Assembly (NCBI GenBank): GCA_015487455.1
Contig: WFPR01000031.1
Span: forward strand, 1-24,286
Length of the DNA: 24,286 nt
Direction: 5' to 3'
From: Candidatus Bipolaricaulota bacterium
Lineage (GTDB): Bacteria; Bipolaricaulota; Bipolaricaulia; RBG-16-55-9
Shown here one piece after another: positions 1 through 8,011 of the stretch (positions are counted from its first letter, which is position 1; every line of letters starts with the position of its first letter). The notes beneath the pieces are model-generated. The model made no database searches. It saw only the letters and a program-made list of their open reading frames with translations, and was not told the DNA's origin. The position numbers and the translations under genes are program-made.

Positions 1-13
1 GAGGGTGGGGGTC

Positions 14-40
14 GTCGTAGGCGTCGTAGGCGTCGTGGCG
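14..40. repeat. Short tandem repeat, 9-bp unit, downstream of uvrC
   Basis: Three copies of a 9-bp unit (GTCGTAGGC, the last copy diverged) lie just past the uvrC stop codon at the left window edge. It is one of several 6- or 9-bp unit repeats in the window. No function is apparent. Confidence 0.6.
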
Positions 41-44
41 GGGG

Positions 45-1598
45 TCATTCAGCTGTTCGAGGGGTAGCGTCGCTTGCGCTTGCATCGTGCCGCTTCAGCG
101 TGGCGTGGAGGCGTTCGGCCACGGCGCGGGGGAGGCCCGCCCGCCGCAGCTCCTCCACGCTGGCGGCCTTGAGCGCCCGCAGCGAGCCGAAGCGCTCGAG
201 CAGCCTTCGCTTGCGGGCGGGGCCGAGGCCGGGCACCTCATCGAGGATTGAGTGGAGCGCTCGTTTGGTCCGTCGGCGGCGGTGGGCCTCGAGCGCGAAG
301 CGGTGGGCCTCGTCGCGCACCCTTTGTAGGAGCTTCAGGGCCTCGGAGCTTCGGGGGAGGGGCAGCGCCTCCCGGCGGCCGGGGACGTAAACGCGGTCCG
401 GGTCCTTGGCCAGCGCGGCGAGGGGGATTGCACCGTCGAGGCCGAGCGCGCGCACCACGGCCTGCACGGCCCGAAGCTGGCCCTTCCCGCCGTCGAGCAG
501 GATGAGATCGGGCAGCGGCGTGAAGCCGGGGTCGCCCGCCCGCGTCAGGGCGCGCGCCAGGCGCCGGTTCACCGCCTCGGCCAGCCGGGCCGTGTCGTCG
601 CCTCGGACCCGGAGGGCGAACCGCCGGTACCGCGACTTTGCGGGCCGCCCGTCCAGAAAGACGACCATCGAGGCGACGGGCTCGTGGCCCTGCAGCGTCG
701 AGACGTCGAAGCCCTCGAGGCGCCGGGGAGGGCCGGGAAGCCCGAGCGCGTCCTGAAGCTCCTCGAGCGCCCGTCGGACGCGCGCATCCGCTCGGGCGTT
801 TTCGTCTTCAGCGAAAGAAGGAAAAGAAGGGGCCGAAGGCTGGGCGAGCTGGGCGATCTGGGCGAGCGCCCGCAGGCGGTCCCGCAGGCGGGCGGCCCGC
901 TCGAACTCCAGGCGGGCGGCGGCCTCGCGCATCTCGCGCTCGAGCCGTTGCATCAGGGCCTCGGCGCGCCCCGACAGAAACAGCTCGGCCTCGTCCACGA
1001 GCTGTTGATACTGACGTTGAGAGATCAGGCCCACGCAGGGCGCGTCGCACAGCCCCAGGTCGTGGTCGAGGCAGGGGCGGGCGCGGGCCCGCTTCCCCGG
1101 CTCGATCGCCAGCGGGCACGTCCGCACGCGGAAGATCCGCTGCAGGGCGCGGTACGCCTCGCGCAGCGCCCCCGGCCGCGGGTACGGCCCGAAGTAGCGC
1201 GCGCCCCGCTCCACATCGCGGTCAACTCGACGCGTCACGACCAACCGGGGGAAGGGCTCGGCCGTGAGCTTGAGGTAGGGGTAGCGCTTGTCGTCCCGCA
1301 ACCGGACGTTGTAGCGGGGGCGATGCCGCTTGATGAGTTGATCTTCCAGCAACAGGGCTTCGGGCTCGGAGCCCGTCTCGATCCACTCGACGCTCGAGGC
1401 GCGCTCCACGAGCCTTTGGGTCTTGGGGTCGAGGCCGGACGGGCGGCCCCGGAAGTACGAGCGCACCCGCTTGCGGAGCGAGGCGGCCTTGCCGACATAG
1501 AGCACCCGCCCTTGGGCGTCCTTGAAGAGGTAGACGCCGGGGGCGTCGGGGAGCGCCTCGAGTCGGCGTCGGAGTTCGGGGGTGAGGGGCATGGGCAT
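45..1598 (-). CDS. uvrC: Excinuclease ABC subunit C (UvrC)
   Basis: UvrC makes the dual incisions of nucleotide excision repair after UvrAB has marked the lesion. The 517-residue protein has the expected order. An N-terminal GIY-YIG nuclease spans about residues 17-100 (GVYLF, then VLYVGKA). Four cysteines follow at about 160-190 (RTCPL, RPCLD, LCDAPC), the Fe-S-type set of UvrC. A UVR helix pair lies near 215-245. The RNase H-like endonuclease begins near 295 (GFDVSTLQG, LILLDGGKGQL, RDEAHRFA). Tandem helix-hairpin-helix motifs lie at about 455-510 (VPGLGPARKRRLL). It is shorter than the usual roughly 600 residues because the linker after the UVR motif is compact; that linker contains a 9-bp repeat. 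The start is MPMPLTPEL at 1598 (1592 is also possible). No clear Shine-Dalgarno sequence is seen. The gene begins 20 nt after the S9 peptidase stop, so translation may depend on the operon. Confidence 0.95.
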   Translation of the reverse strand: MPMPLTPELRRRLEALPDAPGVYLFKDAQGRVLYVGKAASLRKRVRSYFRGRPSGLDPKTQRLVERASSVEWIETGSEPEALLLEDQLIKRHRPRYNVRLRDDKRYPYLKLTAEPFPRLVVTRRVDRDVERGARYFGPYPRPGALREAYRALQRIFRVRTCPLAIEPGKRARARPCLDHDLGLCDAPCVGLISQRQYQQLVDEAELFLSGRAEALMQRLEREMREAAARLEFERAARLRDRLRALAQIAQLAQPSAPSFPSFAEDENARADARVRRALEELQDALGLPGPPRRLEGFDVSTLQGHEPVASMVVFLDGRPAKSRYRRFALRVRGDDTARLAEAVNRRLARALTRAGDPGFTPLPDLILLDGGKGQLRAVQAVVRALGLDGAIPLAALAKDPDRVYVPGRREALPLPRSSEALKLLQRVRDEAHRFALEAHRRRRTKRALHSILDEVPGLGPARKRRLLERFGSLRALKAASVEELRRAGLPRAVAERLHATLKRHDASASDATPRTAE

Positions 1599-1618
1599 GG
1601 CTGGAGTCTGGAGCGGAG

Positions 1619-3724
1619 TCACGGCTGCAGGTGGCGGTCGAGCCAGTCGGCGATCCGCTGGAGGCGGTCCAGGCGCAGGTCGGGCGGCCCGCTCCGCGAG
1701 AGCCCGTGGCTCGTCTCCTGGGGGTAGCGCACGAACACGACGTCCACCTTGAGGCGCTTTAGAGCTGTGAAGAGCTGCTCCGCCTGCTCGATGGGGCAAC
1801 GCAAGTCGCCCTCGCTGTGGATGATGAGCGTCGGCGTGCGGGCGTCCTTCAGGTGGAGCAGGGGGGAGTGCTCCAGCAGCGCCTCCGGGCGATCCCAGGG
1901 GGCGCCCGCCCAGTAGCCGTCCGGCATAAACGGGAAGTCGCACGTCCCGAACATGCTGTGCAGGTTCACCACGCTTCGGTCCGTGACGGCGCACTTGAAG
2001 CGCCGGGTGTGCCCCAGGATCCAGTTCGTCATGTAGCCGCCGTAGCTCCCGCCCGCGACCCCGACCCGCTCGGGGTCCAGATAGCCCCGCTCCTCGAGCA
2101 CGAAGTCGAGGAAGGCCATGAGGTCGTCGTAGTCGAGGCGGCCCCAGTCGCCGCGGATCGCGCGCATGAACGCCTCAGAGTAGCCGCTGCTCCCGCGCGG
2201 GTTCGTGTAGAGCACGCAGTAGCCGCGGGCCGCGTGCCACTGGAACTCGTGGAAGAACGTGTGCCCGTACTGGGCGTGCGGCCCGCCGTGGATGTAGAGC
2301 AACAGCGGGTACGTTTTGTCGGGCGCAAAATCGGGCGGGTGGAGGAGCCAGCCCTGCACTTTTGTCCCGTCCGGCCGCTCGAGCCACAGCTCCTCGGGCT
2401 CGCTGAGCTGGAGCTCCTCGAGCAGCGCGTCGTTGAACCCCGAGAGCTTCTCGAGCCGGAGGCTGGGGGCTCCCTCGCCCTCACCCTCGCCCTCGGGATC
2501 GGGATCGGGATCGGCGTCGAGATGCCCCAGGAACAGCTCCGTGGGCTGCGTCGGCGTCGAGATGGCCAGCACGAAGCGCCGACACGCGCGGTCCGCGCCG
2601 AAGCCCGCCAGATCAAGCCCGCCCTGGGTGAGGGGGACGGTGTGGCCGTCGAGCCCCACGCGGTAGAGGTGGCAGCTCCCCTCGCGGCTTACGGCCACGT
2701 ACAGCGCTGTCGAGTCGGGGCTCCAGACGGGCGACGGCCGGAAGAAGGGCTCGCGCGCGTCGCTCAGGGTGACGTTGCCGACGGGGCGGTCGAGGCCTTG
2801 CGTCAGGGGCCGGGCGTCGCCGCCCTCGGGCTCGGGCGGGACGACCCAGAGGCGGTCGTGGCGCGGCACCCAGGGGTCTTCTTCGCTCACGTGCCCGACG
2901 TAGGCGATGAGCGAGCCGTCGGGCGCCCAGGCGGGCGCGCCCTTGTACCCCGGCGGCGTCTCGATCTTCTGGGGCTCGCCCCCCTCGGCGGGGATCACCC
3001 AGAGGTCGACGAGGTAGGGCGTCCCCTCGGGGTCCGCGCTGCGGTTGGAGACGAAGACGAGGCGGGAGCCGTCGGGCGCCCAGGCGGGGTCGAAGTCGTC
3101 GTAGTCGCCGTGCGTCAGTTGTTGGGCCTCGCCCGTCCGGACGTCGCAGACCCAGACGTGCTGGCGCTCGTCGAGGAAGCCGACGCCGTCGAGCTTGTAG
3201 CGGAGGCGGGTGATCACCCGCGGCGGCGTGGACCTGCCCGTCTCCTCGCGCTTCTTGCGCGCCTCGTGGGTGAAGTCGGGACCCGTCGGGCGGAAGGCGA
3301 ACGCGAGCTTGTCGCCCTTGGGGCTCCAGCTGAGCGCGCTTATGGCGCCCTCGGGGAGCCGGGTGAGCGGCCGGGCCTCGCCGCCGTCGGCGGGGATGAC
3401 CCAGATCTGGGCGGGCTTCCCCCTCTGCGTGGGGAAGGCGCGCACGAACGCGATCGAGCCGCCGTCGGGCGCCCACCGCGGGCTCGTGTCGCTCACCTCG
3501 CCGAACGTGAATGGTCGCCCCGCCTTCGTGTTCAAATCGAAGACCCAGAGGTGCGTGAAATATTTGTTTTTCTCGACGTCGACGGTCTTGACGGTGCAGA
3601 CGAGCTTGGAGCCGTCGGGGCTCACCTGGGGGTCGCCCACAAACTTGAGCTTGAGCAGATCGTCGCGCGCGATGGGGCGCTTGCCGTTCTTGTCGTTCTT
3701 GTCGTTGGGCTTAGAGTTGGGCAT
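1619..3724 (-). CDS. S9 family serine peptidase (prolyl oligopeptidase/acylaminoacyl-peptidase type)
   Basis: This 701-residue protein has a beta-propeller followed by an alpha/beta-hydrolase domain, the S9C layout. Propeller blades show WD40-like PD40 repeats (for example SPRWAPDGGSIAFVR, DPAWAPDGSRLVFV, APAWAPDGSLIAYV). The catalytic domain has the nucleophile elbow GGSYGGYM (Ser near 555), a likely Asp in SEGDLRCP (about 639) and His in ETSHGLS (about 672). It should cleave short or N-acylated peptides. No signal peptide is visible, so it is probably cytoplasmic. The ATG at 3724 is preceded by a strong GGAGGGAGGAGGG ribosome binding site. The N-terminus (NDKNDKNGK, 9-bp units) and the propeller/hydrolase junction (DPDPDPEGEGEGEG, 6-bp units) carry tandem-repeat linkers. 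The gene lies 18 nt after the GNAT-like gene. Substrate specificity cannot be told. Confidence 0.93.
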   Translation of the reverse strand: MPNSKPNDKNDKNGKRPIARDDLLKLKFVGDPQVSPDGSKLVCTVKTVDVEKNKYFTHLWVFDLNTKAGRPFTFGEVSDTSPRWAPDGGSIAFVRAFPTQRGKPAQIWVIPADGGEARPLTRLPEGAISALSWSPKGDKLAFAFRPTGPDFTHEARKKREETGRSTPPRVITRLRYKLDGVGFLDERQHVWVCDVRTGEAQQLTHGDYDDFDPAWAPDGSRLVFVSNRSADPEGTPYLVDLWVIPAEGGEPQKIETPPGYKGAPAWAPDGSLIAYVGHVSEEDPWVPRHDRLWVVPPEPEGGDARPLTQGLDRPVGNVTLSDAREPFFRPSPVWSPDSTALYVAVSREGSCHLYRVGLDGHTVPLTQGGLDLAGFGADRACRRFVLAISTPTQPTELFLGHLDADPDPDPEGEGEGEGAPSLRLEKLSGFNDALLEELQLSEPEELWLERPDGTKVQGWLLHPPDFAPDKTYPLLLYIHGGPHAQYGHTFFHEFQWHAARGYCVLYTNPRGSSGYSEAFMRAIRGDWGRLDYDDLMAFLDFVLEERGYLDPERVGVAGGSYGGYMTNWILGHTRRFKCAVTDRSVVNLHSMFGTCDFPFMPDGYWAGAPWDRPEALLEHSPLLHLKDARTPTLIIHSEGDLRCPIEQAEQLFTALKRLKVDVVFVRYPQETSHGLSRSGPPDLRLDRLQRIADWLDRHLQP
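2473..2514. repeat. Seven tandem 6-bp units inside the S9 peptidase gene
   Basis: CCTCGC/CCTCAC/CCTCGG units grade into three perfect GATCGG units. On the coding strand they encode alternating Asp-Pro and Glu-Gly in a linker. The 6-bp period preserves reading frame. Confidence 0.85.
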
Positions 3725-3742
3725 GCGTTCCCTCCTCCCTCC

Positions 3743-4897
3743 TCACCGTAGGGCTTTCTCGTAGACGCGGTAGCGCTTGTAGAGCTTCCCTCCTCCCAGC
3801 TCGATCGCCCGGATGATCGGGCGGTTGTCCTCCAACACCCACGAGCACTCGCACCAGCGGTAGGGGCGGCCGCGCTCGAGCAGCCGGAGCCCGCCCTCGA
3901 TCAGCTTGAGGTACAGCAGGGCGTCGACGCCCTTCACCCGATACGTCCGGCGGACGCCCAGGGTGAGCAGCCTGAGGCCCTCGACGCGCCTCAGGCCCCA
4001 GAGCAGCCTGACGATCCCGAACGGGAACAGCCGCCCCCTTAACGGCCGTAAGGCTTGGTTGACGTCGGGGAGGGCGAGCCCGAAGCCGACGGGCTCCTCC
4101 TCCCGCTCCACGAGGACGGCCAGCTCGGGGACGACGACGCGCCTGAGCGCCCGGGCCTCCTCGAAGAACTCGCGCCGGGTCATCGGGGCGAAGCCCCAGT
4201 TCCGCTCCCAGGCGTCGTTGTAGATCGTCCAGAGCTTCTCGACCTCGCGGTCGAAGGCGCGCACGTCGAGCGGGCGGGCGGCGAAGCCCTGACGACGGGC
4301 GCGCTCGGCGATCGCCCGAAGCCGCGGGACGAGCTTCCCCATCGCCCTGCGGAACTCGTCGTCCAGCTCAACTCGAAACGCGAGCAGATCCTTGGCCTTG
4401 TGGTAGCCGTCGCGCTCGAGCAGCGTGGCGTAGTAGGGCGGGTTGTAGGGCATCAGGAGCGTCGGGGGCTCGTCGAAGCCCTCGATCAAGAGCCCACTGA
4501 AGCCGTTCGTGTTGAACCCGAACGGCCCCAGCGCCCGGGTCATCCCCCGCGCCCGGAGCCAATCCTCGGCGGCCCCGAGCAGCGCGCGGGCGACGCCCTC
4601 GTCGTCGACGCACTCGAAGAAGCCGAAGAAGCCCGTCCGCTCGCCGTGAAACTCGTTGTACAGACGATCAATGTGGGCCGAGACCCGCCCGACGGCCTCC
4701 CCTCGGCGGTCCAACGCGAGGAAGAGCTGGCCCTCGGCGTGCTCGAAGAAGGGGTTGCGCTTCGGGTCGAAGCGTTTTCGTTCGTCGGCAAGCAAAGGCG
4801 CGACCCAGTTGGGGTCCCGGGCGTAGAGCCGAAAGGGCAGCTCGATGAACGCCTCGAGCTGGTGCGCCTCGCGGACGGGGACGACCGCAACGCCCAT
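3743..4897 (-). CDS. GNAT-like N-acetyltransferase family protein (YghO-like)
   Basis: This 384-residue soluble protein has no membrane segment. Its pattern resembles the large GNAT-fold family of E. coli YghO and relatives: an N-terminal stretch with LPFRLYARDPNWVAPL and a RNPFFEHAEGQLFLA strand pair, then VGRVSAHIDRLYNEF and FFGFFECVDDEGVARALL. Later come GPFGFNTNGFSGLLIEGF, YNDAWERNWGFAPMT and a C-terminal CSWVLEDNRPIIRAIELGG ending in YKRYRVYEKAL. The last block resembles the second-GNAT-domain ending in which a conserved Asn and a YKxYRxYE strand close the fold. The acetyl-CoA loop is not obvious, so catalytic activity and substrate are unknown. It is the first gene of the leftward operon with the S9 peptidase and uvrC. 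The ATG at 4897 has no Shine-Dalgarno sequence, and a candidate -10 lies only about 10 bp upstream, so the mRNA may be nearly leaderless. Confidence 0.7.
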   Translation of the reverse strand: MGVAVVPVREAHQLEAFIELPFRLYARDPNWVAPLLADERKRFDPKRNPFFEHAEGQLFLALDRRGEAVGRVSAHIDRLYNEFHGERTGFFGFFECVDDEGVARALLGAAEDWLRARGMTRALGPFGFNTNGFSGLLIEGFDEPPTLLMPYNPPYYATLLERDGYHKAKDLLAFRVELDDEFRRAMGKLVPRLRAIAERARRQGFAARPLDVRAFDREVEKLWTIYNDAWERNWGFAPMTRREFFEEARALRRVVVPELAVLVEREEEPVGFGLALPDVNQALRPLRGRLFPFGIVRLLWGLRRVEGLRLLTLGVRRTYRVKGVDALLYLKLIEGGLRLLERGRPYRWCECSWVLEDNRPIIRAIELGGGKLYKRYRVYEKALR

Positions 4898-4906
4898 AAT
4901 CGGGCC

Positions 4907-4936
4907 ATCTTAGCCGACGGGCGGCCCGGCGCGCAA
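4907..4936 (-). promoter_or_regulatory. Candidate weak promoter for the GNAT-S9-uvrC operon
   Basis: On the minus strand, TTGCGC (4931-4936) and TAAGAT (4907-4912) are separated by 18 bp. They match consensus at 3/6 and 4/6. The predicted transcription start near 4900 is about 3 nt from the ATG at 4897, which would explain the missing Shine-Dalgarno sequence. The match is weak and chance occurrence is possible. Confidence 0.3.
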
Positions 4937-4945
4937 TCCGCGCCC

Positions 4946-4966
4946 GCGCCGGGCGGCGCCCGGCGC
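4946..4966. repeat. GC-rich inverted repeat in the divergent intergenic region
   Basis: GCGCCGGGC and GCCCGGCGC form a perfect 9-bp stem around a 3-nt centre. No T-run follows on either strand, so it is not a classical terminator. It sits between the two divergent promoters. Confidence 0.5.
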
Positions 4967-5006
4967 CGATCCCCGCGGACCCCGACGCTGACGCTGACGA
5001 TCATCG

Positions 5007-5035
5007 TTGACAGGCCGGGTGGGGCCGACTATAAT
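5007..5035 (+). promoter_or_regulatory. Perfect-consensus sigma70-type promoter for the nuo operon
   Basis: TTGACA (5007-5012) and TATAAT (5030-5035) are separated by exactly 17 bp, an exact match to the housekeeping consensus. Transcription should start near 5042, giving a leader of about 90 nt before nuoA. The -10 box is embedded in a dyad (GGCCGA-N6-TCGGCC, 5023-5040). Confidence 0.9.
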
Positions 5036-5040
5036 CGGCC
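5023..5040. promoter_or_regulatory. Candidate operator: 18-bp dyad centred on the nuo -10 box
   Basis: GGCCGA (5023-5028) and TCGGCC (5035-5040) are perfect inverted half-sites. The 6-bp centre between them contains all but the last base of TATAAT. A protein bound here would block RNA polymerase. No regulator gene is present nearby, so operator function is inference. Confidence 0.4.
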
Positions 5041-5088
5041 GTCCCGTGTTCCCCATGGGATCGGCGGGCCAAAGGGGGCTCAACTCGC

Positions 5089-5106
5089 GATCGTGATCGT
5101 GATCGT
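5089..5106. repeat. Three tandem GATCGT hexamers in the nuo leader
   Basis: Three perfect copies of GATCGT lie in the predicted 5' leader, about 28 nt before the nuoA start. A similar pair of GACGCT units followed by GACGAT lies upstream of the promoter at 4984-5001. Confidence 0.8.
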
Positions 5107-5133
5107 GTCGGATCGGGGTCGGTGTCGACGGCG

Positions 5134-5480
5134 ATGACGGAGTACGTGGCCATCTTGATCTATCTCGGTCTGGCCCTGGTCGTCGCGGCGACGCTCTTGG
5201 CCGTAAACGCCGTGTTGGGGCCCCCGCCCCGCCCCAGCCGCGACAAGATCATGCCGTATGAGTCGGGCATCCCGCCGCTGATGAGCGCCCGACGTCGGTT
5301 CCACGTCCGCTACCACGTGATCGCCATGATCTTCCTGGTGTTCGATCTGGAGATCGCCTTCATCTACCCCTGGGCCGTGGTCTACCGGGAGCTGGGGTGG
5401 CTGGGCTTCTGGGAGATGATGGTCTTCTTGGGTATATTGGTGATCGGGCTGCTGTACGCCTGGAAGCGGGGTGCGTTGCG

Positions 5481-5490
<10 letters not shown>
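5134..5490 (+). CDS. nuoA: NADH-quinone oxidoreductase subunit A (NuoA)
   Basis: NuoA is a small membrane subunit of complex I at the junction with the peripheral arm. The 118-residue protein has three hydrophobic segments and the family signature YESGIPP followed by RRRFHVRYHVIAMIFLVFDLEIAFIYPW, with the conserved acidic residues of the second helix. The chosen start is ATG at 5134 (MTEYVAIL). An in-frame GTG at 5122 would add four residues. No good Shine-Dalgarno sequence precedes either. It is the first gene of the nuo operon, downstream of the consensus promoter at 5007-5035, and its 3' end overlaps nuoB by 10 nt. Confidence 0.96.
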
Positions 5491-6044
<554 letters not shown>

Positions 6045-6064
6045 CGGGCCAAAAAATCACGACG

Positions 6065-7090
6065 ATGACGGAGACGCAGACGCCGACGTGGGCCTTCGGG
6101 CTGATCACGCTGGGGAAGGGCCTGGCCGTGCTGGTCGGGCTGCTGACCGCGGCCGCCTACCTCACCTGGCTGGAGCGGCGGCTCTTGGCCCGGTTCCAGC
6201 TGCGCCTGGGGCCGAACCGGGTCGGGCCGTTCGGGCTGCTCCAGCCGCTGGCCGACGGCCTCAAGCTCATGATGAAGGAGACCTTCCTCCCGCAGGAGGC
6301 CGACCGGGCCGTGTTCTTGATCGCCCCGGCGCTCTCGATGCTCGCCGCGCTGCTGGCCTTCGCGGTGATCCCCTTCGGGCCGCCGCTCGAGCTGTGGGGC
6401 GTCAAGCTCTTCCAGCTCGCCGACCCCGACGTGGGGGTCCTGTTCGTGCTGGCCGTCTCCTCGCTCGGCGTCTACGGGGTGATCCTGGGGGGCTGGGCCA
6501 GCGCCAGCAAGTACTCGCTGCTCGGGGGGCTGCGCTCCTCGGCCCAGATGATCAGCTACGAGCTGGCCGTCGGGCTGGCCATCGTCGGCGTGATCTTGCT
6601 GTCGGGGACGCTCCGGCTCTCCGAGATCGTGGCCCAGCAAGCGGAGGGCGTCTGGAACGTCTTCCTGCAGCCGCTGGGGTTCCTGCTCTTCGTGATCGGG
6701 GGGATCGCGGAGACGAACCGCGCCCCCTTCGACCTCCCGGAGGCCGAGCACGAGCTGGTGGGGGGCTTCCACACCGAGTACGCCGGAATGCGGTTCGCGT
6801 CGTTCTTCGTGGCGGAGTACGGCCACATGGTCGTGATGGCCAGCGTGGCCACGACGCTGTTCCTGGGCGGCTGGGACGGCCCCTTCGTCGAGCAGGCCCC
6901 GCTGCTGGGGCTCCTCTGGTTCGCCCTCAAAGTCTTCGCCTTTATGTTCTTGTTCATCTGGCTGCGGGCGACGCTCCCGCGGGTGCGCTACGACCAGCTC
7001 ATGAGCCTCGGCTGGAAGGTCCTCATCCCGCTGGCGCTGCTCAACCTCACCCTCACCGCCGCGGGCGTGGCCGCGCTGGGGGCGAGCTAA
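6065..7090 (+). CDS. nuoH: NADH-quinone oxidoreductase subunit H (NuoH)
   Basis: NuoH is the membrane subunit that forms the quinone-binding chamber with NuoB and NuoD. The 341-residue, multi-spanning protein has the signatures LGPNRVGPFGLLQPLADGLK and AETNRAPFDLPEAEHELVGG, then FHTEYAGMRFASFFVAEY. These hold the conserved charged residues of the quinone tunnel and E-channel. The ATG at 6065 begins MTETQTPTW. The 20-nt gap after nuoB has no evident Shine-Dalgarno sequence (CCAAAAAATCACGACG). In most operons nuoI follows; here nuoJ begins 3 nt after the nuoH stop. Confidence 0.97.
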   Translation: MTETQTPTWAFGLITLGKGLAVLVGLLTAAAYLTWLERRLLARFQLRLGPNRVGPFGLLQPLADGLKLMMKETFLPQEADRAVFLIAPALSMLAALLAFAVIPFGPPLELWGVKLFQLADPDVGVLFVLAVSSLGVYGVILGGWASASKYSLLGGLRSSAQMISYELAVGLAIVGVILLSGTLRLSEIVAQQAEGVWNVFLQPLGFLLFVIGGIAETNRAPFDLPEAEHELVGGFHTEYAGMRFASFFVAEYGHMVVMASVATTLFLGGWDGPFVEQAPLLGLLWFALKVFAFMFLFIWLRATLPRVRYDQLMSLGWKVLIPLALLNLTLTAAGVAALGAS

Positions 7091-7093
7091 GAC

Positions 7094-7692
<599 letters not shown>

Positions 7693-7696
<4 letters not shown>

Positions 7697-8001
7697 GCGC
7701 GGTGCCCCCGGACGCCTACCTTGTCTTGAGCGCCGTGCTGTTCAGCGTCGGGGCGCTGGGGGTTCTATTGAGGCGCAACGCCTTAATTCTCTTTATGAGC
7801 ATCGAGCTGATGCTGAACGCCGTCAATCTCGCGTTCGTGGCGTTCGCCCGGGTCTGGGGCGACCTCGGTGGGCAGGTGATCGTGTTCTTCGTGCTGGTCG
7901 TCGCGGCCGCCGAGGTCGTGGTGGGGTTGGCGATCATCGTCAACATCTTTCGGACGCGCGAGACGGTCGACATCGACGACGTGGACTTGTTGAGGGGCTG
8001 A
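7693..8001 (+). CDS. nuoK: NADH-quinone oxidoreductase subunit K (NuoK)
   Basis: NuoK is a three-helix, MnhC/MrpC-like proton-channel subunit. The 102-residue length is typical. Helix 2 has RRNALILFMSIELMLNAVNLAFVAFAR with the conserved Glu in IELMLNAVN, and helix 3 has FFVLVVAAAEVVVGLAIIV with the second conserved Glu. The ATG at 7693 overlaps the nuoJ stop by 4 nt (ATGA), suggesting translational coupling. Confidence 0.97.
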
Positions 8002-8011
8002 TCGCAGGGCG

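Noticed and set aside
1817..3751. Long open frame on the plus strand opposite the S9 peptidase
   Set aside because: Antisense shadow caused by high GC codon bias; its composition is low-complexity Val/Glu/Arg and no family pattern is seen, whereas the minus-strand gene has clear motifs.
2473..5106. CRISPR-like repeats
   Set aside because: The repeats are contiguous 6-bp units without spacers.
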